From: Porogramme epimiltina
Lineage: Eukaryota > Basidiomycota > Agaricomycetes > Polyporales > Polyporaceae
DNA length: 64,000 nt
Assembly: GCA_900155495.1 (NCBI GenBank)
Contig: FTLJ01000214.1
Location: 1 to 64,000 of the forward strand
Direction of reading: 5' to 3'
Part shown: positions 1 through 12,260 of the stretch, piece by piece
Layout of the letters: every line of letters starts with the position of its first letter
Position numbering within the stretch: the stretch's first letter is position 1
The notes under the pieces: model-generated
What the model was told of the DNA's origin: nothing
Database searches by the model: none
What the model saw: the letters and a program-made list of their open reading frames with translations, nothing else
Translations under genes and position numbers: made by a program

Positions 1-1264
1 CCCCTCCGCCGCCCCCCCCGTCCCCCACGCACGGGCCCTCCCGTCCTCCCTCCCGCCCCCGACCCGGCCCCCATCGGTGCCAGGGCGGTGTGAGAACGCC
101 CGCCGGTCGCCCTTGTGCAGCAAGATCACGCCCCACCCGTTCTCTCTCACCTGCGCCACACGAACGTTCGCGACAGTCTCCGCCCCCTCGGACGGCCCTG
201 TCAAAAGTCTCACCCGGGCCATGAGCAGCGCGGTCGACGCGTTACATAAGTGCACAAATTCGCCGGGCGACTGTGAAGGCTGCCACCCCACCCGCGCTCG
301 TGCGCCCCTGGCGAGCGCGTTCTCGATCTGGCGTTCGAGCACGCCGACCGCGCGCCGGGCGCGGCCATATGGCTCGCGGCGAGACGGCCAGGCACGCTGG
401 GGCACCCTCTGTGATGCACACCATGGCTGAGCGATCTGTCCTGCTCGCGGGACAGGAAGTGGACCGCCGGCCGAGCGCGCGGCGGGCGGACTGCACCGCA
501 AGGTGCTGAGGCCGGAACTGTTGGGTTGGAGGCATCCGAGATGCTGACAGCGAGCAAGGCGTCATCGAGCGAGGCGCGCGCGGCGGGGGTCGTCGACGGC
601 GTGCACATTGACGTCGGAAGCGGGCGCCATACGGGCCCGATTGAGATTCGCCCGAGCGGTGCACGGCCGAGCACGCGCCCGCCGCCGGCAAGGACCGTTC
701 TGGAAAGGGCGCGCGCGGAGCCTAACACCGTTGCCGCATGTTGCCGCACTAGAACTCTCGACGCGACTCGACGCGCACGCTGCTTCCCCGCTTCGAATTC
801 TTCCACCTCTGCTCGATCCACCCCAGCAGCTGCCCAGAGCTGCCCTCGTATCCCGAGTACGCGCCGCGGCTTGCCCTATCGCACTCTGACGTACGGGCAG
901 TGCATCCGCAACCAACCTAAATACTCTGAATACGCCACCCTCGTCCCCGCCGGCCACATCTGCAACCAACTTGTTCGTGATTTGCACCATGCGCGCCCTC
1001 CGCAGCACACCGCAACGGACGCTGTCCCCGTGCCTGCTGCCCCCCGCGTCCGACAACCGTACCCTACGACACCGTTCTACGTACATTCCCTGCCCGCATC
1101 CCGCCATCTGCGCAGCCCCAAGCGGGCCCGTGCACGCGCCGCGCGGCTAGGAGCTCCTCCCCAGCGCCCGCGCCGCCGGTTCGCCCTCCCCGACCGTGCA
1201 CCCTCCGTGACGTGATGATCGCCCGCGCTCCGACCCCAGCCCGGCCTCCCTACGAGCCTCGAGG
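1..1264. other. GC-rich gene-poor left edge
   Basis: No supportable gene. Several overlapping open frames exist on both strands, but all are Arg/Ala/Pro/Gly-rich and without recognisable motifs, as expected in DNA this rich in GC. It lies 3' of UTP6 and probably contains that gene's 3' UTR. A gene running in from the left cannot be excluded. Confidence 0.5.
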
Positions 1265-4200
1265 CTACGCCTCCCCATCCAACACCGTCTTCCACCGCCG
1301 CTCCACCTCCAGCCCGTCCGCGTCCCCCAGCGCACTCCGCGCCCGCGCGACGACCGCTATCGCCTCCCTCCCCTCGCCCCTGCGCAGCAGCCATGTGGCC
1401 CACCCCGTCGTCGCCTCCACCCCGTCGCACCGTCGCCACTGCTCGTAGACCGCCCGCACCACGCTCGCGTCCCCGAAATAGCCCGCGCCAGAAGCACCGC
1501 CGGGCGCCCCAGGGGCGGCAACGCCAGCAGCGCCGGCGGCATCCCCCGCCGCCACCCCCTCCTCCGCGTCGTCCGTGTCGCCTTCGTCTTCTCCTCCGCC
1601 CGCGTCGGGCGCGTGCGTCTCCTGCGCAAAGACCGCCGCCCACACGCGCGCGCTGGGCTTGTACGCCGTGGCGATGCGGCGCACGCGCGCGAGGCGCGCC
1701 TCCACGTCGTCCGCCTTGTCTGAGGCTGACGTGCGCTGGGGCCTTGTTGGGGTCTGAGCCGGGCGCGCGTGATGCGCCAGCAGCGCGCGGTGCGTCGCGG
1801 CTGCGTACCGTATCAGCAGCACCTCGTGCACCGCGCCCGCTTGCGCCGGGTCCCGGATAAGCCGGCTCTCGTGAAGCAAATGCTGTGCAGCGCCAGGCGC
1901 GCGCGCAAGTGGGTGGGGAGATGGGGAAAAACAGGAGGACCGCACCGGTGCCGGTGAGTACGCCGGACACGGAGCATAGGCAGGGGGAGCTGCGCACCTC
2001 GACCAGCTGGACGTCAGCGTCACTGTCTGGGCCTTCTGGGTCGGCAGCTGATGGCCCTCGGGGAACGGTTGGAGGTGAAGGCCGGGGGTACGGTGCGAGG
2101 CCCCACAGCCAGATGTCTTGGACGCCGTCGCCGTGCACTTGTTTGCGGGCCTCCTCCCATGCACGTTGGACCTCTTCTTTCTCGGCAAACTGTCGTTCGG
2201 CGTCTAAACGCGCTAACCATACGGTTGCGCTTGTCGGTGATCTTCCCGTGTGTTTGCGCGCCGCGCGGAGGATTTTGTCTGGCGTGTTCACCTTGGGGGG
2301 CAGGAGCACGGAGCCGAGTGGCGCGTGGTGTGAAACCAGCAACCGTATGTGCGCCGCGAGTAATGCAGGTGGCACAGGGCTGGGAAGCTGCAGGATCAGG
2401 AGGTGGAGGGAGGTGATCAGGTAGGCTTTCTGGAGGACGCATGTGTCAGTACGCAAATAATTCATGTGGTCCATGCGCGAGATGAAATCATGAAACAGGC
2501 GATCGACCGCGGCCAGGGCTCGCAGAGCGACCTTGCGTATGGAGGCCAGTATGCGGCAGAAAGAATAAACCCATTGGCGAGCATGCGCACATACGTCCTC
2601 GATCACGGATCAGGGGACGAAGACGTGTCAAAACAAAGCCACTTCACTCCAATATGGATACTCAGAGAACCAGCACACGTCGGAGGTCACGTCCGGTGGC
2701 GCGCGGGAGGATTGAGGCAGCATAACAAAGTTAGGCATGAACTCACCAAGGTTTCGTCCAGGTCCTTGCCGCACCACTCTTGAAGGAACTCGGCGTACAC
2801 GCTGGACACGCCTGGCTTCGCGTCACCCACGGCCGTTCTCACGTTTGCTGAAAGTTGCTCATTAGCAATCTTCAGGGCCTCGACAAAGGGTCCTCCGACG
2901 AGGTTCGGCGTGAGACGTCGTGTTGCCGATAATTTTATCGCGTCGGGGTGGGAAGGGAGCGTCTCGCGGAGGTGGGCGTGTAGATGGTCGAGGAGTGACT
3001 CCCGCAGGGGCGGTGGGGAAGGGTATGCGGATATTAGTTCATGAAGAGAGGTGAAGAGCTCGACTTTCGGTATTGCTGTGAAAGAATCGAATTAGTATGT
3101 CACACAACATACGAAGGGGACAAAGTGGTGGAGCAAGTAGGCGCACCTTTCACCGCGCTCGAGATCACCGACTTCACAATCGCCCCTTGCATTATCTCCC
3201 TCCGCGCCGCCTCGTCCGCCTCCACCTCCTCACTATCAACGTCCATACCATCCGCGCCCCCGGCAGGCTGGAGACTCTCGTCCCCAAGCCCCGCCCAGAG
3301 GTCCTCAGCATCAGCCCCCGTTTCCACGCTCTTGCGCGTTCCCATGTCGGTGTCCTTTCCCTTTCCTTTCACGTCGATCCCCAGGACGCTCCATCGCCGA
3401 CGCAAACTCTCCACAAAGCCCAGCTCCATTCGCACGTACTCCCGCCACATCTCAACGCTGTCCGCGTTGAGTCGGAGGCCGCGCTGGAGGAGCGTGCGCG
3501 CCGCCGAGGGCGATAAGTGCTCGAGCTCGTGTGACGCCGCGAGGACGTATAATGATGGTACATTGGGGTGCAGCTGCAGGGCTCTGGGTTCAAGCGTGAG
3601 TAAAAGGACCTAAGGAAGGCGAATGCGCTAGGGGGGCAGGATAGTGTGCCTCGCGACCGACGTTCATGGAAGGATGGCTTCGCCGGTCCACCGGAGGGAC
3701 ACCAAACTATTGCCGCATTTGTAAGATGAGCGGCGCACGGCAGGTGCTTCCCTCTGCCGTGTGGGAAGGGATATTGAATTCTAGTATTGAGCAGGGCTCT
3801 GATCGTGTTTTACGGAAACTTAAGACGGAATCGCGGAGGGTGTTTGAGGGTCCCTGACCTCACGCGACGGGCAACGCATGTCCGCGCAGCGAGCTTCCAA
3901 CCACCCCGTACCTGTGAGTCGAGTACAGGGTGGTCCTTGGGTCCCGCATAATCCCCCCTGCGCTCGAACAGCGTTTCAACGGATAGAACACTCACCGTGC
4001 TGTAATGCGTCCGACTAGTGACCGCGCCCCTTCCTTCTTGGCGACCTGAATGTACTGTATCCATAATCCGACGTCACCCTTGAACTTCTTGAGCGCGCGT
4101 TCGAATATCTGGAACTGTCTGCGGACGAGCGCGTAGTCGGACACCGACGGCGGACCCTTCTCGATCTCTGATCCGCACCAGCAGGGGTTGAGGATGGCGA

Positions 4201-4575
4201 CCACGCGGGATATAAATGAATACGCACTGAGACGCTCCGCACGTTTCCTCCGCAACGCCTCCAAGCCCATCTCATAGGTGGCATACCGCAGGAAGTCGCT
4301 CTTCTTCGGTATGCGGCGGACTAGTGCGGTCTCAAACGCGGTCCGCTTTTGCATGATTTGTTTGGCCTCTTTCTGTGCGCATCCAACTATCCGTCAATTA
4401 CGACGTAGTCCCAAGTACAGCTGCATGCGGTATGTGAGGACATACTTGGGTGAACAGACCCTTTTGTACGAGGTCTTTCAGCTCCGAGAGCATCTTCGGA
4501 ACACAAGTCAGTGATGGACCACATCTCAGGGTAGCTGCAGCGTACCTGCTCTTGCTGGAACTGTACGCGCTCCAT
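1265..4575 (-). CDS. UTP6: U3 snoRNP/SSU processome protein Utp6
   Basis: Utp6 is a HAT-repeat protein of the UTP-B module of the small-subunit processome, needed in the nucleolus for early 18S pre-rRNA cleavages. The N-terminus is diagnostic: MERVQFQQEQ, then a short exon with LSELKDLVQKGLF, then QKRTAFETALVRRIPKKSDF and MGLEALRRKRAERL. HAT-like helices follow (for example VEMWREYVRMELGFVESLRR) and an Asp/Glu-rich linker. Proposed exons in transcript order: 4575-4546, 4493-4446, 4372-3996, 3583-3147, 3075-2747, 2597-1998, 1882-1265, giving about 812 codons, somewhat long for the family. The fifth intron (2746-2598, about 150 nt) has a poorly supported acceptor, so the join there is tentative. 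The third intron is unusually long, 412 nt. The C-terminal exon carries an Ala/Gly/Asp-rich insertion. Identity is secure; the C-terminal half is less certain. Confidence 0.88.
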
Positions 4576-5062
4576 GGCTGCGGTTCTTGCGTATGTACAC
4601 GAGCGAGGCTAGTAGACGAAGTGCAGACAGAGAGCCAAGCGTGAAGTGATGGGCGCTTCCGCATCTGCATCCGCAAACTGGAAATTGTTGCTGCAGCCAC
4701 GTGCTCGAGTCTATATCTGCACCGACAGCCGAAAAAAGAGCGGAGCCACAATCTGAGCTAGAAGGTTTTCTCTCTGGGCTCTACAGCACCGACGCATATA
4801 GAATCTGTGTATGCTCCTCTATAATGGTGGCATAAAGCAGTACATCTGGTATAAAACGACCCCAACAAACCACTATCAGACCGAGAAGGGCGACACGCGA
4901 GGACGGGGAGGTCCCATCCTAGGCGCCCAACCCTGCGGAGTTTGCGGTGCGACGGTTTGAGTTCCGCGCGGAGCCGCGATGTTCCAACCGGGGCGGGGGC
5001 GCTGTCGCCAGTGGTCGGCCGCGCCCCTCACCTCGTCTCTGTCCCCCTCCACCACGTCTACC
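4576..5062. promoter_or_regulatory. divergent intergenic region UTP6 / Ser-Pro-rich gene
   Basis: About 490 bp separates the start codons of the two divergent genes and should hold both promoters and 5' UTRs. It is less GC-rich than the flanks. No clear TATA element or repeat was recognised. Confidence 0.5.
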
Positions 5063-6558
5063 ATGCCCGCAAAGGCCCACCGTCCCGCGATGGTCCGCAC
5101 ACACTCTCGCTCGTCATCGGGCGGTTCCTCCAAGCCCGGCCTCAATCTCCAATTCACCCAGAAGGAGCCCCCGCCCGCGCGAGTAGCTGATAAAGCCAAG
5201 AAGTCGGGCCACTACCATCACGAGGTACGCCCCCGCCCTGCGCGCGACGATCTGCGCCCCGACGATGTCCTTATGGCCCCCTCTTCGCTCCCCGCCGTGT
5301 ACAGCCCACGTCGCGCGCCGCCAGCGCCCAGTTCATGCGGTCCAACAGCGGGATCCGCGTGCACTCAAGGGAGAACATTGCGGCGGCCATACGTCGGGCC
5401 CCCACCCCCAATACCGCCGCGAAACAGAACGGGGCCAAACAGAAGCCCGACTTTTCTATATCAAGTCCTGACGAAGGCGAGGACGACGATGAATGGGTGT
5501 CTAGCGAAAGCGGTGCTGCAACGCCGAACGAGGCGTCCGACTCGGAGGACGCACCGATTGAACAGGCATCCAAGCGAGCTGCGGCCGTCCCCGCGCCTGC
5601 TAAACAGCCCCAGCAGGCTCAGCTGAACGCCACCGGAGGTCACGATGCTGCGACCCCCAAGGCCGTCCCCCCTTCCTTGCCTCGTGTTGATACCGCGCGC
5701 CCAACGCAGCTTCCGCAGACCCCGACTTCTCGCAACTTTGCCCTCCAAGAGGAGAAGGTCACGCCCGAGGCCGAGCCAGGAAGGCCGCCACAGAGCGATC
5801 AACGGAGGCCCCAGGTAGAAATCCAGATCTCCAGCCCTACCCCGCCCGTGAATAAGGCACTCTCAGAAACCCACTCCCCGCCGCGTCGGTCGCCCGACAT
5901 CGACCACGCACGCAAGAGACAGTCAATGACTCGCCCGCCGTCCGCACATTCCATTACTTCCCCCGTGACGCTCCGCCCGCATCCGCTCATCCGAGGCAAC
6001 TCCTACGGACAGGGCGCGTTTGCCGGGAAGCCTGCACCTCTCGCTCCTTTAGCCACTGTACTGCCAGACTCCGCCTCCGGGCAGCTGACGACCGCGTCGT
6101 CTTCCCCGACCAGCCTGCGTGCGAGCTCTCCTACGAGCATACGCACCGCGTCTGCCTCGCCCAATCTGTCCTCTCCTTCGTCATCGCAGGCCCATCGGCA
6201 GCTCCGCCGCACTTCCACGTCCTCTGTGACGTCGACGGCTACCATGCCCGTCCAGCCCACCGTCGAGAAGCTCTCGGGCCGATCAAACCACGATAGGAAC
6301 CGGACGCTCTCGACGATATCCTCGAGCTCCTCGATCGCAGCCCTCACCAATTTCACGCTGCGGTCCGCGCCGTCCCCCACCCGCGCACCCATCCTGATCA
6401 CGTCCCACCTCCCCCCGCAAGAGCAGAACAGCGCGCTGGAGACCATCCACCCGCTACTGCCGCCGCCGTACCTCAGTGCCCACCTTACCGTGCTAGCGTA
6501 TCGGAATCCTATTGCGGAGTCATATGATAGGGTCATCCGGGCGAAGCAGCGCAGGTGA
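5063..6558 (+). CDS. conserved Ser/Pro-rich protein of unknown function
   Basis: Two exons, 5063-5224 and 5332-6558, joined in phase, give about 462 residues. The N-terminus (MPAKAHRPAMVRTHSRSSSG, then a LNLQFTQKEPPPAR block) and an acidic block (FSISSPDEGEDDDEWVSSES) look like motifs conserved among agaricomycete proteins of unknown role. The rest is low-complexity Ser/Pro/Thr sequence with many SP and TP sites, and a short ordered C-terminus with LPPPYLSAHLTVLAYRNPIAESYDRVIRAKQRR-like character. There is no signal peptide or membrane segment, so it is probably a soluble, heavily phosphorylated regulatory protein. The start was chosen because the second exon begins inside an uninterrupted frame directly after an AG acceptor, and a 107 nt GTACGC..CAG intron restores the conserved N-terminus. 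I do not recognise a defined domain. Confidence 0.75.
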
Positions 6559-8639
6559 TGGAGCGGAGCGGCATCGGGTGTGTGTGCTGTGACGTTGTTA
6601 TATGGTGAGTTGCTTCTGTGGTTATTGCGCTGCCGGCGGAAGTGTTCACCACGTCGCACCCCCACCCCCCTTCCCCAGACGGACATGTGTACTATATCGT
6701 AGATTCGGGCGCGCACCGCCAGTTCTGCGCAGCTTTGCCGTATATTTATCAGCTACTGTAATCTGGATTCTTCTTCTCTGATCCCTGCTGGTTGACGAAC
6801 GAGACTGAACATCAGACCGAAGCAAACCGCGCGCCTCCTTCCAGCGACCTTATCGCGAATTGGTGGTCAGCTGGCGCGAGAAGACAGATGCGTTCAACCG
6901 CCACTGCTTACCATGACGACAACACCCGCCTCCTTGGCTCGCTTTATCTCGCGCTCCGCGGAGCGTATAGGGCCCCGCCAGAGGCACGGTGCCCTGGGCC
7001 GGGAGCGCGTCGTACAAAGTCCCCAATCTCGACCTGGATGCGCTAGTCGCGGACTTGCCCGGACGAAGCTCGCCCGCACCCTTTCACGTTGGGCTCGCAG
7101 GCTCGTCCGCCGGGGAGACGAGCCCGCGACCGCAACCGCGTTTAGAGCTCAGAAACAAGTACGGCCCGCCAGAAAGAAGCGCGATGGCGAGCTTCGCAGA
7201 TGAGCGCTAACCGCACACAGGACGCCGCGGCCGTGGCCGTCCCCAAGCACCCCGACGCAGGGCCCGTTGTGGAGTGCCGAATGTGCGGGGGCGCGCGCGG
7301 ACGCGAACCCGCGCGAAGACGGGGACCCGCGTCGAGCGGTCACGCTGCATGGCATGCTCTCGCCCGCGCGTCCGCGCCCGGCAGCCTCGGACATGGCCCT
7401 CGCCCGACGGCCGCACGCGCTTCTCAGACTCAATGCACGCTGAGCAACTGAATGCCGCGCGAAGCACCAACGCGGAGGCGCGCGCGTGCCGGCGGCCGGG
7501 CCTCGCCGCCTGCTTCCTCGCTCGTGCGCACGCCTCTTCGCCCGCCACGGCCCAACTAGGAAGGGGAGGGGCGCCCGCTCTACGTGCGTCGCCCCGCCCC
7601 GACGACGTGCGTGCGGCAGCTGGGGGCTCACAGGCACGCGCTCCGCGCGTCCGCACGTCGGTCGGGTCCCGGGTCGCGCGACAGGGCTGCGAAGACCTCG
7701 ACGAACGAGGGCGGGACGCGCGCGCGCGGGAGAGACGCGGCGCGCACGCCACGCCCTCCTCTCCGCGCACGCGTCAGGTGCCGCCGCGGAAGAAGCTCGT
7801 GACGCAACAGGGGAGGGGCGGCGAGCGGGCGGGCTGGGCTGGGCTGCCCGCGCTGCCGCGGCGGCTGGAGCTTCGAGCTTCGAGGCTTCGGGGCTTCAAG
7901 GCGATATTGCCCCGCCGACGCGAGGCGCGGTGGCTCCATGGTCCATCCGCGTGCGCGCGCACCCTTACGCCGTTCGAGTCCCGTCCGGACAGATTGGCCC
8001 GAGCACACGCTGGCGGCAAGTAAGTAAAGTAGGTGGGTGGGTGCTGCGGCCTGGATCCGGGCGAGTCAGGACGTGCGGCTTTGCATGTGCGTGCCGCCCC
8101 CTCCATTTACCTCACCGGGCGCCCGGAGGCACACTGGCCCGCCACTGCTCGCGCCCGTGCGGCGCTCGCGTCCCTCCGCAGGCGGGCGCGAGCGAGCACG
8201 CGGCGGCGGGGAAAGTTCGCCAGCGCCCCCCTCCCGAACGGGCAGAGGCCTTGCCAGGGCGGGCGGCGCGACGCGACGGCAGGCACCGCGCACGCAGGCG
8301 GCGTGCGTGCGTGCGTGCCGAAAGACAAAGGCGTTCGCCCGACGCCGACGCCGACGTCGAGGCACGCCCGCGTCCCGATGGGGCACCGCGCGTGCCCAAA
8401 GCGTCGCCTGGAAGTCTGAGGACGCGCTGCAGGGCCGGCGACGGCTGCACGTCTGATTTGCACGGAGCCTCGCGGGCCCGGGCGTCGCCCGCGGCCGCGG
8501 CCGCGGTGGGGGATCCGCGCTGAGTACTGAATATCATTATAGGGCGGCGTGACGTGCCGGCTTCCCAGCGCGTCCTGCGCTCCGCGCAGCGAGCCAGCGC
8601 GGCCCCTCCAGAGCGGCGGCGGGTGCGTCTGCCCTTCCT

Positions 8640-8674
<35 letters not shown>

Positions 8675-9822
8675 NNCCTCCCTCCCCCCCCCCCCCCCCA
8701 CTCCCTATCCCTTACCCGTCAGCCCATGCGTACGTACGTATACGTGCACGCCACGACGACGGCCTCGTGCCGGAGGCGCAGCGGCCCCGCGCATCTGCGC
8801 CTTCGAAGTCTCGATGGCCGTCCCCAATAGAGTCGCGCGCGTTCCAGGCGACCGCTCTGGCTCGCTGCCCCGCGTGCTGCGGCCTGTGCGTTCCCTTCGT
8901 GGGCCCACAGGGCTCGTAAAGGCGGGACCATAATGGGGGCCGCGGTGGGGGGAGGGGGCTTCCGCTATACACCGACTCCTCCTTCTATGACGCCATGGGG
9001 GGCCGGCAGGCCAATTTTCCTGTGGGGCACGTAGCGAAGGAAGCTCTGTCGTAGGCCGGTTATCACGTAGAACCTGCATCTCTTCTGCAGCTCGCCATAT
9101 GGTGCGGGCTCAAGAATCCGCGATGTGTATATTATGTAGATCAACGTGGTGGCGAATGTGTAAGGAGTTACGTTTCCTCGTGGAACTGCGGTTAGAATTG
9201 CGAACTGGTGTCAAGAAGCTCGGCTGAGAGGCGTCCTCGTACAGCCTCCTCCGTCCACTCGAGGTTTCAGCGATTGTATAAGTACGGTCATGCTTGTGGA
9301 ATTCGGACCGTACAACCCTCGCCGTGCCCCCTGGTTGTGCTGTGCCGTGCACGGGCATCAAAATGTTCACGGAGAGGTACGCTGACAGCACTATACAAAC
9401 GCATAGCCACCATGTATATACACACCGAAGGTACCCCACATGGTCGCGGCGACCTCGGAGATGCCCCTTCGTGAGTTGCTAAGTCGTCGTACGCCGTCGC
9501 TCACTCAGCTCAGCCACACAACGCGCCATATGGCAAGGCGGAGGTTACGAACTTCCTGAAAAGAAACTAGCTACACATACAGATCAGTTTTGCATCGGCC
9601 TAAAAAAGATACCGTGGCCATAGTCCGTATTGCTCCTCCGACATCTATGATGGGCTGAATATACGAAAGCGAGGGAAGGCGGTGACAACGACGAGGACAG
9701 AGAGCTGGAAAATTCGTGGGTGGACGTGGGAGGATGGACGGGTCGAAGTAAAAGATGAGAGCGTTAAAACGTCCATCAACGTGAAAAAGGCGTAACGAAA
9801 TAGAGGTATATGTGTGGCGAGA
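6559..9822. other. 3.3 kb GC-rich stretch without a convincing gene
   Basis: Both strands carry long but mutually overlapping open frames between about 7150 and 8540. Their products are dominated by Arg, Ala, Pro and Gly and show no motif or plausible intron pattern, so I treat them as artefacts of GC content. A poly-C tract with two N lies at 8640-8699. From about 9000 the base composition becomes balanced and leads into the 3' flank of UGP1. Confidence 0.55.
8640..8699. repeat. poly-C tract with undetermined bases
   Basis: A near-continuous C homopolymer of about 60 nt, interrupted by NN at 8675-8676 and a CTCC step. The true length is not known. This is a sequencing or assembly weak point, and any open frame crossing it is unreliable. 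Confidence 0.9.
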
Positions 9823-11784
9823 TTATAGCTCCTGTAGGATCGCATTGTGTTAGTGGCCATCCTGCAAGCGGGACAAGTACGAAAACGCACGATCATGTTG
9901 AGGTTACCAGAGAGCAACCTGTTTTCGAGCACACAGCCGTCGGGGATATCAATGCGCTGGCCCTCGTTCGCGACGACGATGACCGTCCCGCGCAGGGTGA
10001 CGTTGCGCCCAAAGTACACGTCGCCAGTGACAGTAAGGTGATCGAGCTCGATGATCTTGGGGATCTTCTTGAAGCGCTTCTGGAACTGCGCGATCTTCTT
10101 GAAGTGGTCGCCGAGCTTGATCACGGGCGTCGTCTCGAACATGCGGTTCGGGTTGATGATGAGCTGCCCGTGCTGCAGCGAGTAGATGTCGCTCTTGATG
10201 AGCAGCAGGTCCGAGCAGCTCTTGACGGGCAAGAAGCGGCTACGTGGGACGTTCACGCCGTGCGCGTTGTTGAAGTGCTTGATCGCGTCACCGGCGGCGG
10301 TCTCGAGCTGGATAACCGCCTGGCCGTCGTCCGTGGTCTTCGGGTTGACGATGATATCAAGCTCCATACCCTCAGTCTCCATGATACGCTTCAGAGCTGT
10401 AAAAATGTTTAACAGACGCCCATCAACCCCACGACAATAAAAACAAACCTGGAAGGTGGATCCAAAGGTTGTTGGTGTTGAAGATCTTGAACTTCCGCAC
10501 TGCGGAGCTGAGTTGGTATGTGACATCTACCATATAAAGACATGGACATACCGGACTTGAAGTCTTCGATGTGTTCATTCGGTACCTGGGCAACCTCCAG
10601 CAAACGGATGGAACCGTCGTAGTCGATGAGGGTACCACCCTGGATAGCCGTGTTGAGCTCACAGACACGCAGAGCACACTACAACGCCAACATACCTTGA
10701 TATCGGCCTTCGTCTTATCCGTAACCTCCATAATGAACTCCGACTGAGAATCAATCATGTGTTGAAGAATCTGTTGGTCGACGCTGAAGAGGTATTGAGC
10801 ACATGGGCCAACGCACAGGTACGAGAACCACTTACACAGCACCGAGGTTGTCGGAGTTCGACACGAAGAGGTACTCCTTGCCTTCCGCAAGCAGCTGGTC
10901 GAGCACACCAGAGTGGAGAAGCGCGTTGTAAAGATCGCCGTGACCAGGAGGGTACCAGTGCTTCTTGTCATCGGCGGCGTTGTGGGGGCAGGGAAGGAGG
11001 GTCTCCTTGAAGATGCGGGGGTAGCGAGACTGGTTGAACGTCGTGATGCGCAACTGCTGGTTCGCATACTTCTTGATAATGCGGAGGGTGTCCTCGTGCG
11101 TGTTGAATGACGTCATGAGGATGAGGGGGACGTCGACGCGGTGAGTGGTGTTAAGGTGCTCGATCTGACGCACAGTGAGGTCGAGGAACGTCATATCGTC
11201 CTTGACCTCGAGCGCAGACTTCGCGCCGGTCATACCTACTCGAGGTGAGGAAGGGGGACACCGAGGTCGAAGGGTGGAGACGTACCCATAGAGGTACCGA
11301 GACCACCATTGACCTTCAACACGGCGAGCTTGTTGAGGTTGGACGGGGAGCCCGCGGAGAGTTTGTCATAAGGCACGATCTTGTCCTCAGAGGGCGAGTT
11401 AATGCGATCCCATACGCTGCGATGGAGGAAAGAGGATGAGGGCGAGGTCGCGCTTAGATGATGGGGTCGCGTACAGATCTTCGCGGCGGGCGCGCTCGGA
11501 GAGATAACGTGTGAAGAGGTAAAAGAAGGACTGCATCTCCGTGTCGAATGCCTTGAATTTGAAGCGATAGCGTCGATCTCAATACATAGGCTGCGCATAT
11601 AGAAAAGGGAGGCACGTACCTTCTTCGTCTCGGATTCCTGGACGGTGTTGACGAGCGCGCTGAGCTCGTTGCGCATGGCCTTGGCGGCGACGCCCGTGGT
11701 GGAGGTCTTGAAGTCGATATGGCTCGCGCCGCGGACGCGGGCGTTGAAGGAGTCGCTCTTGGGCATGAGGGAGTCGGAAGGCAT
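9823..11784 (-). CDS. UGP1: UTP-glucose-1-phosphate uridylyltransferase
   Basis: UDP-glucose pyrophosphorylase: UTP + glucose-1-phosphate gives UDP-glucose + PPi in the cytosol, feeding glucan, glycogen, trehalose and glycosylation pathways. The uridyl-binding loop is visible ([12 protein letters not shown]), followed by [31 protein letters not shown], the SNSDNLGA block and the C-terminal left-handed beta-helix ([20 protein letters not shown]). Exons in transcript order: 11784-11620, 11551-11475, 11416-11286, 11235-10836, 10783-10696, 10639-10552, 10499-10449, 10396-9891, 9831-9823. All phases agree and give 504 residues, normal for the fungal enzyme. The last coding exon is a nine-base microexon (Glu-Leu-stop) after a 59 nt intron. 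A TATA-like element lies about 170 bp upstream of the ATG. Confidence 0.97.
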
Positions 11785-11951
11785 CGTTCTGCGAGAGGGT
11801 GAGGGTGAGGGGAGGAAGAGAGGGAGGGGTGACGTGATGAGACGCACGGCTGATTTATGTGGACAGGCTTTGTAGTGTTTGTAGAGATGAGGAGGGGAAG
11901 GTTGGGGGAGGAGAGGGAGCGGACTGGAGGGGCGCGTGGACGGTGGTGACG

Positions 11952-11959
11952 TTTATATA
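11952..11959 (-). promoter_or_regulatory. TATA-like element upstream of UGP1
   Basis: TATATAAA on the minus strand, about 170 bp before the UGP1 ATG, a plausible distance for a fungal TATA box with a leader of about 130 nt. No experimental support. Confidence 0.45.
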
Positions 11960-12219
11960 CGTCGAGGGTTATGTCCGAAACGGGGTGGGGTTGGGGGAGC
12001 TGGTAAATCGATGCGTGGTCGGCGAGAAGGCTGAGCTTGGTCGGACTGGACGGTGCGCTCCGGAAGTCCCTGGAGGGGGATTCGTCTCTGCTGGGCGAGG
12101 ATTCTTCCCGGATAGGCTCACAGATCGATCGCCGCTGCCGCTCCCTCAGGCTCTCTCGCCCCGCCCCCGCCGCCCCCGTGCTCGGCCCCGCGACGGCCGT
12201 CATCGTCAGCTGCGCCCGC

Positions 12220-12260
12220 TCCCTCTCCCTCTCCCTCTCCCGCTCCCGTTCCCGCTCCCC
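12220..12260. repeat. CTCCCT-type hexanucleotide microsatellite
   Basis: Imperfect tandem CTCCCT / CGCTCC units lie upstream of UGP1. Read on the minus strand they would encode an Arg-Glu dipeptide repeat. Pyrimidine-rich tracts like this are common in fungal promoters. Confidence 0.7.

Noticed and set aside
7970..7995. GTTCGAGTCCC as part of a tRNA
   Set aside because: The flanking bases cannot form a T stem and no A box is upstream.
7149..8523. Long overlapping open frames on both strands (up to 345 codons)
   Set aside because: Composition almost only Arg/Ala/Pro/Gly, no motif, no exon structure, and similar length on both strands: expected from GC content alone.
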